64,000 nt of DNA from Aphanothece saxicola GSE-SYN-MK-01-06B. Its GTDB lineage: Bacteria; Cyanobacteriota; Cyanobacteriia; PCC-6307; Cyanobiaceae. Position numbers and translations under genes: made by a program. The stretch lies in the NCBI GenBank assembly GCA_019359745.1, contig JAHHGT010000001.1, positions 124,001-188,000 on the forward strand. Direction: 5' to 3'. The notes under the pieces are model-generated. The model had not been told where the DNA came from. It made no database searches and was given only the letters and a program-made list of their open reading frames with translations. Shown here in pieces: positions 50,117-58,306 of the stretch; the stretch's first letter is position 1, and every line of letters begins with the position of its first letter.

Positions 50117-50162
50117 GCCGTTTGTGTTCCAGATCGCCACGGCGTTCTGGAACACAAACGGC
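50117..50162. repeat. 17-bp perfect inverted repeat after frp
   Basis: GCCGTTTGTGTTCCAGA at 50117-50133 and its exact complement at 50146-50162 surround a 12-base loop, starting 9 bases after the frp stop. The arms have an AT-richer, gene-unlike composition. It may be the terminator of ocp-crtW-frp (a TTTT lies 8 bases on) or a small repeat element. Confidence 0.75.
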
Positions 50163-50448
50163 ATCGCTCCTTTTCGCGCGACCCCGGCCTGCGAGGGCTT
50201 TTTTGATGACTGTCAGGGCCGAGGGCCTGGGATGGCCTCAGCGATGTTGCAGCGCCTGGGCAGGCAAGCTGCAGATGGGCAGCGCTGCTGCGGCAATGGC
50301 CCCGCCGATCGTCCCGCCCCCGGTCCACGGGGGTGTTCTGGGACCACAGGGGCTGTAAGGTAGGGAAGATTCCAAGATTTCTCTCCAGCGAGCTCATCAC
50401 TTTCTAAAAGGGCTGTCGAAGGATCGGTTCATAGTTTTTTTCAGGTTC
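50163..50448. other. Leader region of the RNA-binding protein gene
   Basis: No gene is supported. A T6 run at 50199-50204 follows a weak GC stem and may terminate upstream transcripts. The rest is the promoter and probable 5' leader of the RRM protein, a region that in cyanobacteria often confers cold regulation; a poly-T stretch lies some 10-15 bases before the start. Confidence 0.4.
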
Positions 50449-50793
50449 ATGACCATTTACATCGGAAATCTTTCCTTCGACGCCGAAGTGGAAGACGTCA
50501 AAAATCTTTTTGCCCAGTACGGCGAACTGCGCCAGTGCACCCTTCCCCTTGACCGCGACACCGGCCGCAAGAGGGGTTTCGCCTTCGTTGAGATGACCAA
50601 CGACGCCGACGAAACCAAGGCGATCGACGATCTGCAGGACGTTGAGTGGATGGGACGCAGCATCCGCGTCAACAAGGCTGAGCCCCGCACCGGTGGCGGT
50701 GGCGGTGGTGGTCGCTCCGGCGGCGGTGGCGGCGGCTACGGCGGCGGTGGCGGCGGCTACGGCGGTGGCGGCGGCGGCCGCAGCCGCTACTGA
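50449..50793 (+). CDS. rbp: RRM RNA-binding protein with glycine-rich tail (Rbp)
   Basis: A 114-residue cytosolic RNA chaperone-like protein. One RRM domain covers residues 1-80: RNP2 in MTIYIGNLSFDAEVEDVKNL and RNP1 in GRKRGFAFVEMTNDADETKA; the C-terminal 35 residues are almost all Gly with Tyr, Ser and Arg (YGGGGGGYGGGGGG). This is the classic type I Rbp of cyanobacteria, often induced by cold and involved in mRNA localisation. A typical terminator follows. Confidence 0.96.
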   Translation: MTIYIGNLSFDAEVEDVKNLFAQYGELRQCTLPLDRDTGRKRGFAFVEMTNDADETKAIDDLQDVEWMGRSIRVNKAEPRTGGGGGGGRSGGGGGGYGGGGGGYGGGGGGRSRY

Positions 50794-50830
50794 ACTCACC
50801 GGGTCTTCCCTGACCCCCGTGTTCTCTCTG

Positions 50831-50861
50831 GCCGTCCCGGTTCTTCCGGGGCGGTTTTTTT
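50831..50861 (+). terminator. Rho-independent terminator after rbp
   Basis: GCCGTCCCGG, loop TTCTT, CCGGGGCGG with one G-T pair, then a run of seven T. Located 37 bases downstream of the rbp stop. Confidence 0.88.
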
Positions 50862-50971
50862 CAGGCTCGATCGTGGTCCGGCTGTTCTGGTTCCTATGGG
50901 GAGTCGGCCACGGATTGGAAGACACTCTGCTGCTGGAGCGACCTGCGGAGCTTGGGGAGCAGATTGGGGCC

Positions 50972-51184
50972 ATGAGTGAACCCAGCCCTCGTGGCCGCTA
51001 CCGGGTCCGACCCGCCGACCAGAACGAGACGACCGTTCCCAACGAGGTGCTCGGCCCCCTCTTCGACCACCGAGATGAGGCGGAACGCTATGCCGAGAAC
51101 CTGGTGCTGACCCATCGGACACCGGTGATCGTCGAGAAACTGGCCCCGGCCGGGTGCTGGCTTCAGCTCGGGACCATCGGCTGA
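50972..51184 (+). CDS. Small conserved protein of unknown function
   Basis: A 70-residue soluble protein, MSEPSPRGRYRVRPADQNET then FDHRDEAERYAENLVLTHRT and PVIVEKLAPAGCWLQLGTIG. It has an RYRVRP-start and a helix followed by beta strands, a fold reminiscent of small conserved cyanobacterial proteins. No named family. Its end overlaps the convergent transglutaminase gene by 22 bases. Confidence 0.6.
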   Translation: MSEPSPRGRYRVRPADQNETTVPNEVLGPLFDHRDEAERYAENLVLTHRTPVIVEKLAPAGCWLQLGTIG

Positions 51185-52056
51185 GCCGTTCCCTCCAGTT
51201 CCTCGCGGTTGGAGGCGGCCTGCAGCCGGATCAGGTAGTCCAGGTTCGAGCCCACCCCGGTCCCCCGGTAGCTGCCGCTGACCGGGGCCGCCAGGTGGTG
51301 ATCCGGTGCGGCGGCCAGCACCACATGGCCATCGGCCACCGCCAGACCCAGGCTGGGATCGAAGCCCCTCCAACCCCCCCCTGGCAGGTACACCTCCGCC
51401 CAGGCGTGCAGCTCGTGCTCGCTCACCTCGGGGGGATGGTGCATCGAGTAGCCGCTGACGAAGCGTGCCGCCAGGCCCTGGCTGCGGCAGGCCGCGATGA
51501 ACAGCACGGCCGTGTCCCGGCAGGCTCCGGTGAGCGTCGCGAGGGTCTCCGCCGCCGAGGTGGGCTCCCCCTCCAGCCGGCCCACATGGTGGAAGCCGTG
51601 GTGGATCTCATCGGCCAGGGCGCCAAGGAAGGCGGTGGCCGATCCCTCGACCCTCTCGGCGATGGTCTGGGCCCAGGCACGGACAGCCGGGTCGATCTGG
51701 CCATGCCGGCAGCCCGCCAGGGAGCAGGCCTCCGCCGCCGGGTAGTCCACCGGCAGGTGCTGGGCCTCCCTGTGGGTGATGATCCAGTCGAAGGGATTGC
51801 TGCGCAGGGTCTCCAGCAGCATGTCCACTTCGATCGTCAGCTGGTCTCGCTCCTGCTGGAACCAGGCCACCATCGCGTCGGTGCCATCGGGCTCGAGAAC
51901 GCGGGTGAGGCCAGCGGCGGGATCCACCAGCTGCAGATGGTGCTGCAGGATCCTCTGGCTGCCGTCCTGGCGGGGGGTGAGCCGCAGGGTCATGGGCTCC
52001 AGAAAGACGGGGCGGTCGTAGCGGTAGCTGAGCCGGTGGTGGATGCGGAAGAACAT
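51163..52056 (-). CDS. Transglutaminase-like cysteine protease, two-domain type (fourth)
   Basis: A 297-residue protein of the same type as the one at 22925. N-terminal domain: MFFRIHHRLSYRYDRPVFLE, MTLRLTPRQDGSQRILQHHL; transglutaminase core with Cys in TGACRDTAVLFIAACRS, His in ELHAWAEVYLPGGGWRG and Asp in GFDPSLGLAVADGHVVLAAA. The triad is complete. Predicted role: peptide bond or amide chemistry with an unknown substrate. A 124-residue protein gene lies 3 bases upstream on the same strand, probably a partner. Confidence 0.9.
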   Translation of the reverse strand: MFFRIHHRLSYRYDRPVFLEPMTLRLTPRQDGSQRILQHHLQLVDPAAGLTRVLEPDGTDAMVAWFQQERDQLTIEVDMLLETLRSNPFDWIITHREAQHLPVDYPAAEACSLAGCRHGQIDPAVRAWAQTIAERVEGSATAFLGALADEIHHGFHHVGRLEGEPTSAAETLATLTGACRDTAVLFIAACRSQGLAARFVSGYSMHHPPEVSEHELHAWAEVYLPGGGWRGFDPSLGLAVADGHVVLAAAPDHHLAAPVSGSYRGTGVGSNLDYLIRLQAASNREELEGTAQPMVPS

Positions 52057-52059
52057 GGA

Positions 52060-52434
52060 TCAGCCCAGGGCCTCGCGCAGGGCGTCCTGCAGGTCGTCGT
52101 CGATCACGTAGGTGTGCAGCGGCTCGCTGTCGAGGTCCTCGACGAGGGGGAAGAAACGCACCGTGAACCAGGCCTCGAAGAGTTCCAGGCTGCGGGGCTG
52201 GGGCCAGCGGCTGCGGTCGCGGCACCAGAGTTCCAGTTCGGCGGAGAAGATCTGGCCGTAGCTGTCCAGCAACCGGTCCTGGGCTTCCAGCTCGCTGTCG
52301 TAGGTGGGAATCAGGTAGAGGCTGTGGTCGTCACCGAGGCCTTCCATGTCCTCCCGGGTCCAGAAGGGCCGGGTCCAGTCCACCATCGGCTGCCGGGGTG
52401 CCACCGCGATGGCGCAGCGGTTGAGAACGGCCAT
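52060..52434 (-). CDS. Conserved hypothetical protein, partner of the transglutaminase gene
   Basis: A 124-residue soluble acidic protein, MAVLNRCAIAVAPRQPMVDW then TREDMEGLGDDHSLYLIPTY and LYAEIFSAELELWC-like helices with WPQPRSLELFEAWFTVRFF. It has no named domain. The gene is only 3 bases upstream of the transglutaminase-like gene, so the two are almost certainly expressed together. ATG at 52434 is the first start after an upstream stop region with no clear alternative. Confidence 0.7.
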   Translation of the reverse strand: MAVLNRCAIAVAPRQPMVDWTRPFWTREDMEGLGDDHSLYLIPTYDSELEAQDRLLDSYGQIFSAELELWCRDRSRWPQPRSLELFEAWFTVRFFPLVEDLDSEPLHTYVIDDDLQDALREALG

Positions 52435-52651
52435 CGATGGGTTGTCAGTCGCTGCCTGAAAGCTAGCGAGGCCCGCCCTGGTGAGCATGGAGAACACACC
52501 AGACGGGAGCTGTCGCGGCCGCCCACGCCGATGGCGCCGTGGCTGGCTACAGAAATCCTGCACCTTTTTGTTGTTGCCAGCCATGGCGCCCCATGGCCAC
52601 GATGTGTTCATCGCTACCCTCCGCCGGCGATGGCCGCGGTCCTGACATCCC

Positions 52652-53218
52652 ATGCCATTGCGCCGGAATCCCCTTCTCCCCATCGGTCAGCCCACGGGCT
52701 GGCGGCCCCAGGACCTGATCCAGGCGAAGGGCTCCCTCCTGGCTGGCCTGATGGTCGGCGCTCTGCTGGCCGTTCCGCCCGTGGGGGCCGCGCCGCAGGA
52801 TCCGGCCGCCAAGGTGCTCTATCGCCTCTCCACCCAGTGCTCCCTTCAGGGGGCGGCTCCAGTGCCCTGCAGCGTGGAAGCGGTGGACAGCGGCGGCGCC
52901 ACCCTCTACCGCCATCGCATCGGCAGCAGCGTCGAAACGGTTCGCATCAGCGCCGATCCGGTGACGATGGCGATCTGGGCCCACGACACCAGGAGCTGGC
53001 GTCCCCTGCGCGGCGCCTCGGCCCGTTTCTCCACCAACACGGTCTGTTTCAACGGCAAGGACCTGTGCGTGGTCAACCCCAACTACCTCAACAGTGTCCG
53101 GGAGGACCGCGCCGACACCCGCCTCCAGGGCAGGGACCTGGTGATGGTGCATTTCGGCGCCGATGGCCGGGTGGACGCAAGCTGCTACGACGACGCCTGC
53201 GCGCTGTTGCTGAAATGA
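52652..53218 (+). CDS. Secreted hypothetical protein with four-Cys domain
   Basis: A 188-residue protein. After 25 basic/polar residues comes a signal-like stretch (SLLAGLMVGALLAVPPVGAA, cleavage near AAP). The mature domain is beta-rich, with Cys in STQCSLQGAAPVPCSVEAVD and in NTVCFNGKDLCVVNPNYLNS, perhaps disulfides, and ends DASCYDDACALLLK. No family was recognised. Its stop overlaps the start of the Gly-rich gene (ATGA), so the two products are linked. Start at 52652. Confidence 0.68.
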   Translation: MPLRRNPLLPIGQPTGWRPQDLIQAKGSLLAGLMVGALLAVPPVGAAPQDPAAKVLYRLSTQCSLQGAAPVPCSVEAVDSGGATLYRHRIGSSVETVRISADPVTMAIWAHDTRSWRPLRGASARFSTNTVCFNGKDLCVVNPNYLNSVREDRADTRLQGRDLVMVHFGADGRVDASCYDDACALLLK

Positions 53219-54168
53219 AAAACCTGAGCGGAGTGGCCCTGTTGATGGCCGGTGTGATCGCCTCCCCGGTCGGGGCTGCCCTGGCCTTTGACGCTTCCAC
53301 GGTCTCGGAGGTTCCCGTCCTGATCTCCCGTGGCGGCGGCGGTGGGGCCCGGATGGGCGGTGGCGGCGGGGCCCGCATGGGCGGTGGTGGTGGCGGCGCC
53401 AGGCTTGGTGGTGGCGGTGGCGGTGGTCTCGGCCGTGCCGGCGGCGGCGGATCCCTGGGCCGCACCGGCTTCCAGGGATCCGGCGGAGCCGGCGGCCTCA
53501 ACCGCGGCGTCACCCGGCCCGCCGGCGGCTGGAGCAGCGGGGTCGCAGGTGGGCTGGGGGGTCCCTCAATCAACCGTCCTGCGGCGCGCCCCGGTGGTTT
53601 GGTCGGCACTCCTGGCCTGAACAGGCCCGCCGGCACCGGGTCGCTCAACCGCAATGTCAACGCCAACCTGAACCGCAACGTCAACGTCAACCGCACCATC
53701 AACCGGAACGTCAACGTCAATCGGAACTGGAACCGGGCTGTCAACGTGAACGCCATCGGCGTCAGACCGGGCTGGGCCCGTCCCGGTTGGGGGGTTGCCA
53801 GACCCTGGAACCATGGCTGGTATGGCGGCTGGGCCACCCCCTCCTGGGGATGGTGGGGGGCCAGTGCCGCCGCCTGGGGGGTGGGAGCCCTGGCGACGGC
53901 CGCGATCATCAACAGTGCGGTGGATGCGGCGGTGGCCAGCAGCCAGACGGTGATCGTGGTCCCGAACACCGAGTACCAGCTGCTGTTCGGCACGGTCCAG
54001 CCGACCGGCACCGCCACGGTGGCCTTTGACGTCAGCGCCAACGGCAGCGTCTATCAGCTCTCGGCCGACTGTCAGTCGGGGTTGCTGAACGGCCAGGTGC
54101 CGGGCAATGCCCAGGAAGCGGAGCTCCTCAATGCCGCCTGTCAGGTGGCTTTCGGGACCGCTTCCTGA
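53215..54168 (+). CDS. Secreted Gly- and Asn-rich repeat protein
   Basis: A 317-residue protein. Signal peptide MKNLSGVALLMAGVIASPVG; then GGGGARMGGGGGARMG repeats and other Gly runs (residues 40-90), an Arg/Pro/Gly segment, and an Asn-Val repeat block (NRNVNANLNRNVNVNRTINR, residues about 143-180). A hydrophobic Trp/Gly/Ala segment (WWGASAAAWGVGALATAAII) and a folded C-terminal domain with two Cys follow. The layout suggests a surface or cell-envelope protein. The low-complexity part is unreliable for comparison. Translationally coupled to 52652. Confidence 0.75.
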   Translation: MKNLSGVALLMAGVIASPVGAALAFDASTVSEVPVLISRGGGGGARMGGGGGARMGGGGGGARLGGGGGGGLGRAGGGGSLGRTGFQGSGGAGGLNRGVTRPAGGWSSGVAGGLGGPSINRPAARPGGLVGTPGLNRPAGTGSLNRNVNANLNRNVNVNRTINRNVNVNRNWNRAVNVNAIGVRPGWARPGWGVARPWNHGWYGGWATPSWGWWGASAAAWGVGALATAAIINSAVDAAVASSQTVIVVPNTEYQLLFGTVQPTGTATVAFDVSANGSVYQLSADCQSGLLNGQVPGNAQEAELLNAACQVAFGTAS

Positions 54169-54177
54169 GCCGGGGGC

Positions 54178-54630
54178 TCACCAGGGCAGGGGAGCGCGCT
54201 GGGAGCCGATGCTGCAACCCATCTGCTGGCCCAGCAGGGCCCCGAGGGGCACCGCCCAGGTGCGGCCGTCCTGGCGGGAGGCGGCGTAGCCCAGGCCACC
54301 GCCGATGATGCCGCCCACCAGCCGGCCGACGTTGCAGCGCTGGGCCGTCTGGGCCTGGATGTAGTCGGGGGCCACCGGCAGGTTGGCCCGGTAGCGGTCG
54401 ACGTCGTAGTCGGCCCGGTAGCCGCCGCCGTAGCCATCCCCATAGGAGGAGGGGCTGGGCAGGGTCTGCACGGGGTAGGGAACGCGGCGGCTGTCGACCT
54501 GACGGGGGACGCCGGACGGGCCCCAGGGACCCGCCCAGGCCTGCAGGGGGGTGGCCAGCAGGGCCAGGGCGCCGGTGGTGCCCAGCAGGCCCGCGAGGCG
54601 GCGGGAACCCAGGCGAAGAATGGTGTTCAT
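54178..54630 (-). CDS. Glycine-zipper 2TM-type exported protein
   Basis: A 150-residue protein with signal peptide (LAGLLGTTGALALLATPLQA, cleavage near AWA-G), a Tyr/Gly/Pro-rich linker (PSPSSYGDGYGGGYRADYDV) and a C-terminal glycine zipper (GRLVGGIIGGGLGYAASRQD, VPLGALLGQQMGCSIG) as in 17-kDa surface-antigen-like proteins. Likely envelope-located. Convergent with the Gly-rich gene, 9 bases away. Start at 54630, first Met of the signal peptide. Confidence 0.72.
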   Translation of the reverse strand: MNTILRLGSRRLAGLLGTTGALALLATPLQAWAGPWGPSGVPRQVDSRRVPYPVQTLPSPSSYGDGYGGGYRADYDVDRYRANLPVAPDYIQAQTAQRCNVGRLVGGIIGGGLGYAASRQDGRTWAVPLGALLGQQMGCSIGSQRAPLPW

Positions 54631-54833
54631 GGTGGTTCGCGTTGTGAGGAGCGACCCCTGAGGTGGGGATGACATCAATCAAGCGAAGTCATGTGACCGA
54701 TCCATGAATGGTCTCCCGCTGATGTCCGACAAGATGCGACTCGCCGCCTGGCCCCCCTCTGCATCGCTTGTTGTCGACCCCTGGTCAGATGGCCCTGCCC
54801 TTGCCAGCGTGGGCACGAGGGCGGGATGACCCG

Positions 54834-55013
54834 ATGAGTTGGAGCGAACTGGAACGCCTCGTTGAGGAGGCCGAGACGGATGAGGAGATCCGTCGCGGGC
54901 TGCGCCATTGCCGCTCCAGTCCGGAACTGCTGCTGGCCGCCCGCCGACTGGGGTTCCGCGTCACCCGGGTGGATCTGCAGCGGGCCTGGCAGTTGCAGCA
55001 TCAAGCAGGCTGA
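54834..55013 (+). CDS. Stand-alone Nif11-like mini-protein
   Basis: A 59-residue protein, [20 protein letters not shown] then [20 protein letters not shown] and [19 protein letters not shown]. It has the Nif11 pattern (charged helix, LxxCxSxxELLxxAxxLGFxVTxxDL) but no cleavage site or core peptide. Its last 53 bases overlap the C-terminal codons of the Pat-like gene on the opposite strand. Start at 54834 (ATG); the open frame starts earlier at 54768. Role unknown. Confidence 0.65.
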   Translation: MSWSELERLVEEAETDEEIRRGLRHCRSSPELLLAARRLGFRVTRVDLQRAWQLQHQAG

Positions 55014-57786
55014 TCTCGGCGTGCACGCACTCGGCCGTGGGCCGGAGCCGGAAGCCCAGCTTCTGGCAGACGTGCTGCATGCCCCTGTTCTCGTGCAGGA
55101 TCTCGGCGCAGATGCGCTCGAGCCCCTCGGCGCGGCCGATCGTGATCAGCAGTCCCAGCAAGGCGGTGCCCAACCCCTGCCGCTGCCAGGGATCGGCGAT
55201 CAGCATGGCGAACTCGGCGGCGTTGTCGTCGTGGATCCGGCTCAGCCGACCCACCCCCAGCACCTCGGCGGCGCTGCCGTTCTGCCCCGGCCGCTCCACC
55301 ACCAGGGCCATTTCCCTGTCGTAATCGGTGAAGCAGATCCGGGTCAGCCGTTCGTGGGCGATGCGGTGGCCCAGGGTCATCAGATGGAAGTAGCGGAAGT
55401 AGACGCTCTGCTCCGAGAGGGTGCGGTGGAAGGTCACCAGCAGGGGTTCGTCCTCCGGCCGTATCGGCCGGAGCGTCACGGGTGAACCGTCGGGCAGGTG
55501 CCAGGGGCGCACGTACTCGCTCGGATAGGGCCGGATCGCCGGTCTGGGGGTGAAACAGGTGGCTCCGGAGGACGACTGAAGCAGCACCCGGGCATCCAGG
55601 GCCACCAGTGAACCCTTGCCGATCCCAGGTGCCACCCGCAGGGGATTGATGTCCAGTTCCAGGATGGCCGGATGCTCCAGCACCAGCCGGCTGAGGCGCA
55701 CCAGCAACCGCTCCAGGGCCGCCAGGTCCACCGGCGGCCGGCCCCGCACCCCCTGCAGCGCCGCATGGATGCGGGTGCGTTCCATCAGCCGCCGGGCCAG
55801 AGTGGTGTTCAGTGGCGGCAGGGCCACGGCGCTGTCGCGGAACACCTCCACCAGCAGGCCCCCTGTGCCGAACAGGATCACCGGGCCGAACTGGGGGTCG
55901 ATGCTGCTGCCGACGATCAGCTCGTAGGCGCCCGTCAGCTCCAGCATCGGCTGCACGGTCACCCCGCCGAAGGCGCTCTCGCCGTGCAGCGCCACGATCG
56001 CCTCCTGCATGGTGCGGAAGGCCTGGGCCACCGCGGCGCCGTCGCGCAGGTTCAGTTGCACCCCACCGACGTCGCTCTTGTGGGTGAGCTCGGCGGACAG
56101 CAGTTTGACCACCACCGGGTAGCCCATGGCGTCGGCCGCCGCCGCCGCCGCCTCGGCACTGGTGGCCATGTGGGTGGAGACCGTGGGAATGCCATAGGCC
56201 TCCAGCACCTGTTTGGCTTCCCATTCGTTGAGCAGGGTGCGTCCCTGGCCCAGCACCCCGTCCAGCAGCGCTTCCACCCGCTGGCGATCTGCGTGGGGCT
56301 CGGCGGCTCCGGTCGCTTCGGTCTCGGGCACCAGGGCCGGGGTTTCGTAGAGGGCGCGCAGGTTGTCGCTGTAGCGCCACAGGAGATCGAACAGCTGCAC
56401 GGCCGCATCCGGGTAGCGGTAGGTGGCGATGCCGGCATCATTCAGCAGGCGCTCCCCAGCCTCCACGTCCTGGCCCCCCATCCAGCTGGCCAGCAGCGGC
56501 TTGGTGGTGGTTGTCGCCAGGGCCACCAGCCGCTCAGCCGTGCTGGTGGGGTCGGTCATGGCCTGGGGGGTGAGCACCACCAGCAACCCGTCACTGTCGG
56601 GGTTGGCAAGGGCGAGGCGGATGGCCCGCTCGTAGCGGTCCGGATCCGCGTCCCCCAGGATGTCGATCGGGTTGGCCCGACTCCAGTGCTGGGGCAGCAC
56701 GGCATCGAGGTCCGCCAGGGTGGCCGCCGGGAGGGTGGCCAGCTGTCCGCCATGGCGCACCAGGGCATCGGTGGCGATCACGCCCGGCCCGCCGGCGTTG
56801 GTGAGGATCGTCAGCCGCGGCCCCAGGGGCCGGCGCCGTTGCTTGGACAGCACTTCGGCCAGATCGAAGAGGTCGACGATGCTGTCGACGCGGAGCACGC
56901 CGCAGCGGCGGAAGGCGGCATCCAGGACGGCGTCACTGCCGGTGAGGGCCCCGGTGTGGGAGGCCGCCGCCTGGGCCGCCTCGGCGGTACGGCCGGCCTT
57001 GATCACCACGATCGGCTTGGTGAGGGCCACCTCCCGCGCCGCCGAGAGGAACGAGCGGGGATCCCCGATCGATTCCATGTAAATGACGATGCTGTGGGTC
57101 TCCGGGTCGTCCCCCAGGTAGGTGATCAGATCCCCCCAGTCGACATCCAGCATCGAGCCCATCGAGACGAAGGCGCTGAAGCCCACGTTCTCCTGCAGGC
57201 TCCAGTCGAGGACGGCGGTGCAGATCGCCCCCGACTGGCTCAGGAAGCCCACGTGGCCAGGGCGGGCCATGGCGCCGGCGAAGGTGGCGTTGAGTCCGGT
57301 GCGGGGATTCATCAGCCCCAGGCAGTTGGGGCCCACCAGTCGCATGCCGGTGCGGCGCAGGCCATCCCGGATGCGGGCCTCCAGGGCGATGCCGGCGGCG
57401 CCGATCTCCCGGAAGCCCGCCGACAGCACGATCACCCCCTTCACCCCGGCCGCTGCGCACTCCTCGATCAGGGCCGGCACCGTGGCGGCGGGGGTGGCGA
57501 TCACGGCCAGGTCCACCGGTTCGGGCACTTCCGCCACCGACGCGTGGGCGCGGATTCCCAGCACACTCGGACGCTTGGGGTTGATGGGATAGACGGTGCC
57601 GCCGAAGGGGTGGCTGATCAGGTTCCAGAGCACGCCTCGCCCGACGCTGCCCAGCCGGTCGGAGGCCCCGATCACGGCCACACTGCGCGGCGAGAAAAGG
57701 GCCGCCAGCGGCTGATGCTGGGAGCGCAGGATGTCGTAGGCCCGATCTGCGGCGGCGCCGCCCCCGCCGGAGGGGATCGACCTCAT
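54961..57786 (-). CDS. Pat-type fusion: NDP-forming acyl-CoA synthetase domain plus GNAT acetyltransferase
   Basis: A 941-residue protein. Residues 25-160 are a CoA-binding domain ([20 protein letters not shown]), 170-480 the succinyl-CoA-ligase-like domain ([56 protein letters not shown]), 500-740 an ATP-grasp part ([52 protein letters not shown]), and 760-925 a GNAT domain ([39 protein letters not shown]). This is the layout of PatZ/YfiQ lysine acetyltransferases. The target proteins are unknown. It overlaps the UspA gene by 4 bases (ATGA). Confidence 0.9.
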   Translation of the reverse strand: MRSIPSGGGGAAADRAYDILRSQHQPLAALFSPRSVAVIGASDRLGSVGRGVLWNLISHPFGGTVYPINPKRPSVLGIRAHASVAEVPEPVDLAVIATPAATVPALIEECAAAGVKGVIVLSAGFREIGAAGIALEARIRDGLRRTGMRLVGPNCLGLMNPRTGLNATFAGAMARPGHVGFLSQSGAICTAVLDWSLQENVGFSAFVSMGSMLDVDWGDLITYLGDDPETHSIVIYMESIGDPRSFLSAAREVALTKPIVVIKAGRTAEAAQAAASHTGALTGSDAVLDAAFRRCGVLRVDSIVDLFDLAEVLSKQRRRPLGPRLTILTNAGGPGVIATDALVRHGGQLATLPAATLADLDAVLPQHWSRANPIDILGDADPDRYERAIRLALANPDSDGLLVVLTPQAMTDPTSTAERLVALATTTTKPLLASWMGGQDVEAGERLLNDAGIATYRYPDAAVQLFDLLWRYSDNLRALYETPALVPETEATGAAEPHADRQRVEALLDGVLGQGRTLLNEWEAKQVLEAYGIPTVSTHMATSAEAAAAAADAMGYPVVVKLLSAELTHKSDVGGVQLNLRDGAAVAQAFRTMQEAIVALHGESAFGGVTVQPMLELTGAYELIVGSSIDPQFGPVILFGTGGLLVEVFRDSAVALPPLNTTLARRLMERTRIHAALQGVRGRPPVDLAALERLLVRLSRLVLEHPAILELDINPLRVAPGIGKGSLVALDARVLLQSSSGATCFTPRPAIRPYPSEYVRPWHLPDGSPVTLRPIRPEDEPLLVTFHRTLSEQSVYFRYFHLMTLGHRIAHERLTRICFTDYDREMALVVERPGQNGSAAEVLGVGRLSRIHDDNAAEFAMLIADPWQRQGLGTALLGLLITIGRAEGLERICAEILHENRGMQHVCQKLGFRLRPTAECVHAEISLLDAATARPAADPPG

Positions 57787-58229
57787 CGGATCACCAGGAC
57801 CGGACAGGGGGACTGGACCAGCACCCGCTGGGTTTCGCTGCCGATCAGCATCCCCACCAGGCCGCGGCGGCCGTGGGAGGCCATCACGATCAGGTCGCAG
57901 CCCAGTCGGGTGGCGGCCTCGATGATGGCCTGGTGCGGCAGGTCGCTCAGCACACGCTCGGCCGTGGCGTTGACGCCGGCCTGCTTGGCCACCGCCAGGG
58001 ACTCCTCCAGGATCCGATCCCCATCCTTGCGGCCGGCGCTCATCAGAGCTTCCATCGTGGTGGCATCGAGCATCTCGCCGAGTCCCACCACCTGCACCGG
58101 CACGCTGGCCTGGGCATGGAAGAAGGTGATGCGGGCCCCGAGGGAGGCGGCCAGGGCCACGGCTTGGCGCACGGCCGCCAACGAGAGGTCGGAACCGTCG
58201 CTGGGCACCAGGAGATGGTTGAAGGACAT
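57783..58229 (-). CDS. UspA-type universal stress protein
   Basis: A 148-residue single-domain Usp: [77 protein letters not shown]. The GxxG-x9-GS/T nucleotide-binding motif ([12 protein letters not shown]) is present, so ATP binding is likely. It overlaps the Pat-type gene at the stop/start ATGA. Usp and Pat are often co-inherited in stress or starvation settings. Upstream after 67 bases is the antiporter with Usp-like domains. Confidence 0.93.
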   Translation of the reverse strand: MSFNHLLVPSDGSDLSLAAVRQAVALAASLGARITFFHAQASVPVQVVGLGEMLDATTMEALMSAGRKDGDRILEESLAVAKQAGVNATAERVLSDLPHQAIIEAATRLGCDLIVMASHGRRGLVGMLIGSETQRVLVQSPCPVLVIR

Positions 58230-58267
58230 GGCAGCGGCAGGTCTCCTCTCTGTCTAGTCAAGGCCCT

Positions 58268-58306
58268 GGATCAGTGCAGTGGATCAGCGGAGTGAATCAG
58301 TGGAGT
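58268..58306. repeat. Three 13-bp direct repeats at the 3' end of the antiporter gene
   Basis: GGATCAGTGCAGT, GGATCAGCGGAGT and GAATCAGTGGAGT follow without gaps at 58268, 58281 and 58294, and the next bases begin a fourth, GGATCA. They cover the stop codon at 58297, so repeat number could change the protein end or the spacing to uspA. Confidence 0.8.

Noticed and set aside
51154-54168. 1004-codon plus-strand frame
   Set aside because: The first two thirds are antisense to a transglutaminase gene or out of frame with the secreted protein at 52652; only the part from 53215 is a gene.
55672-58257. 861-codon plus-strand frame over the Pat/UspA genes
   Set aside because: His/Gln/Arg-rich antisense of two well-supported genes; typical of GC-rich third-position bias.
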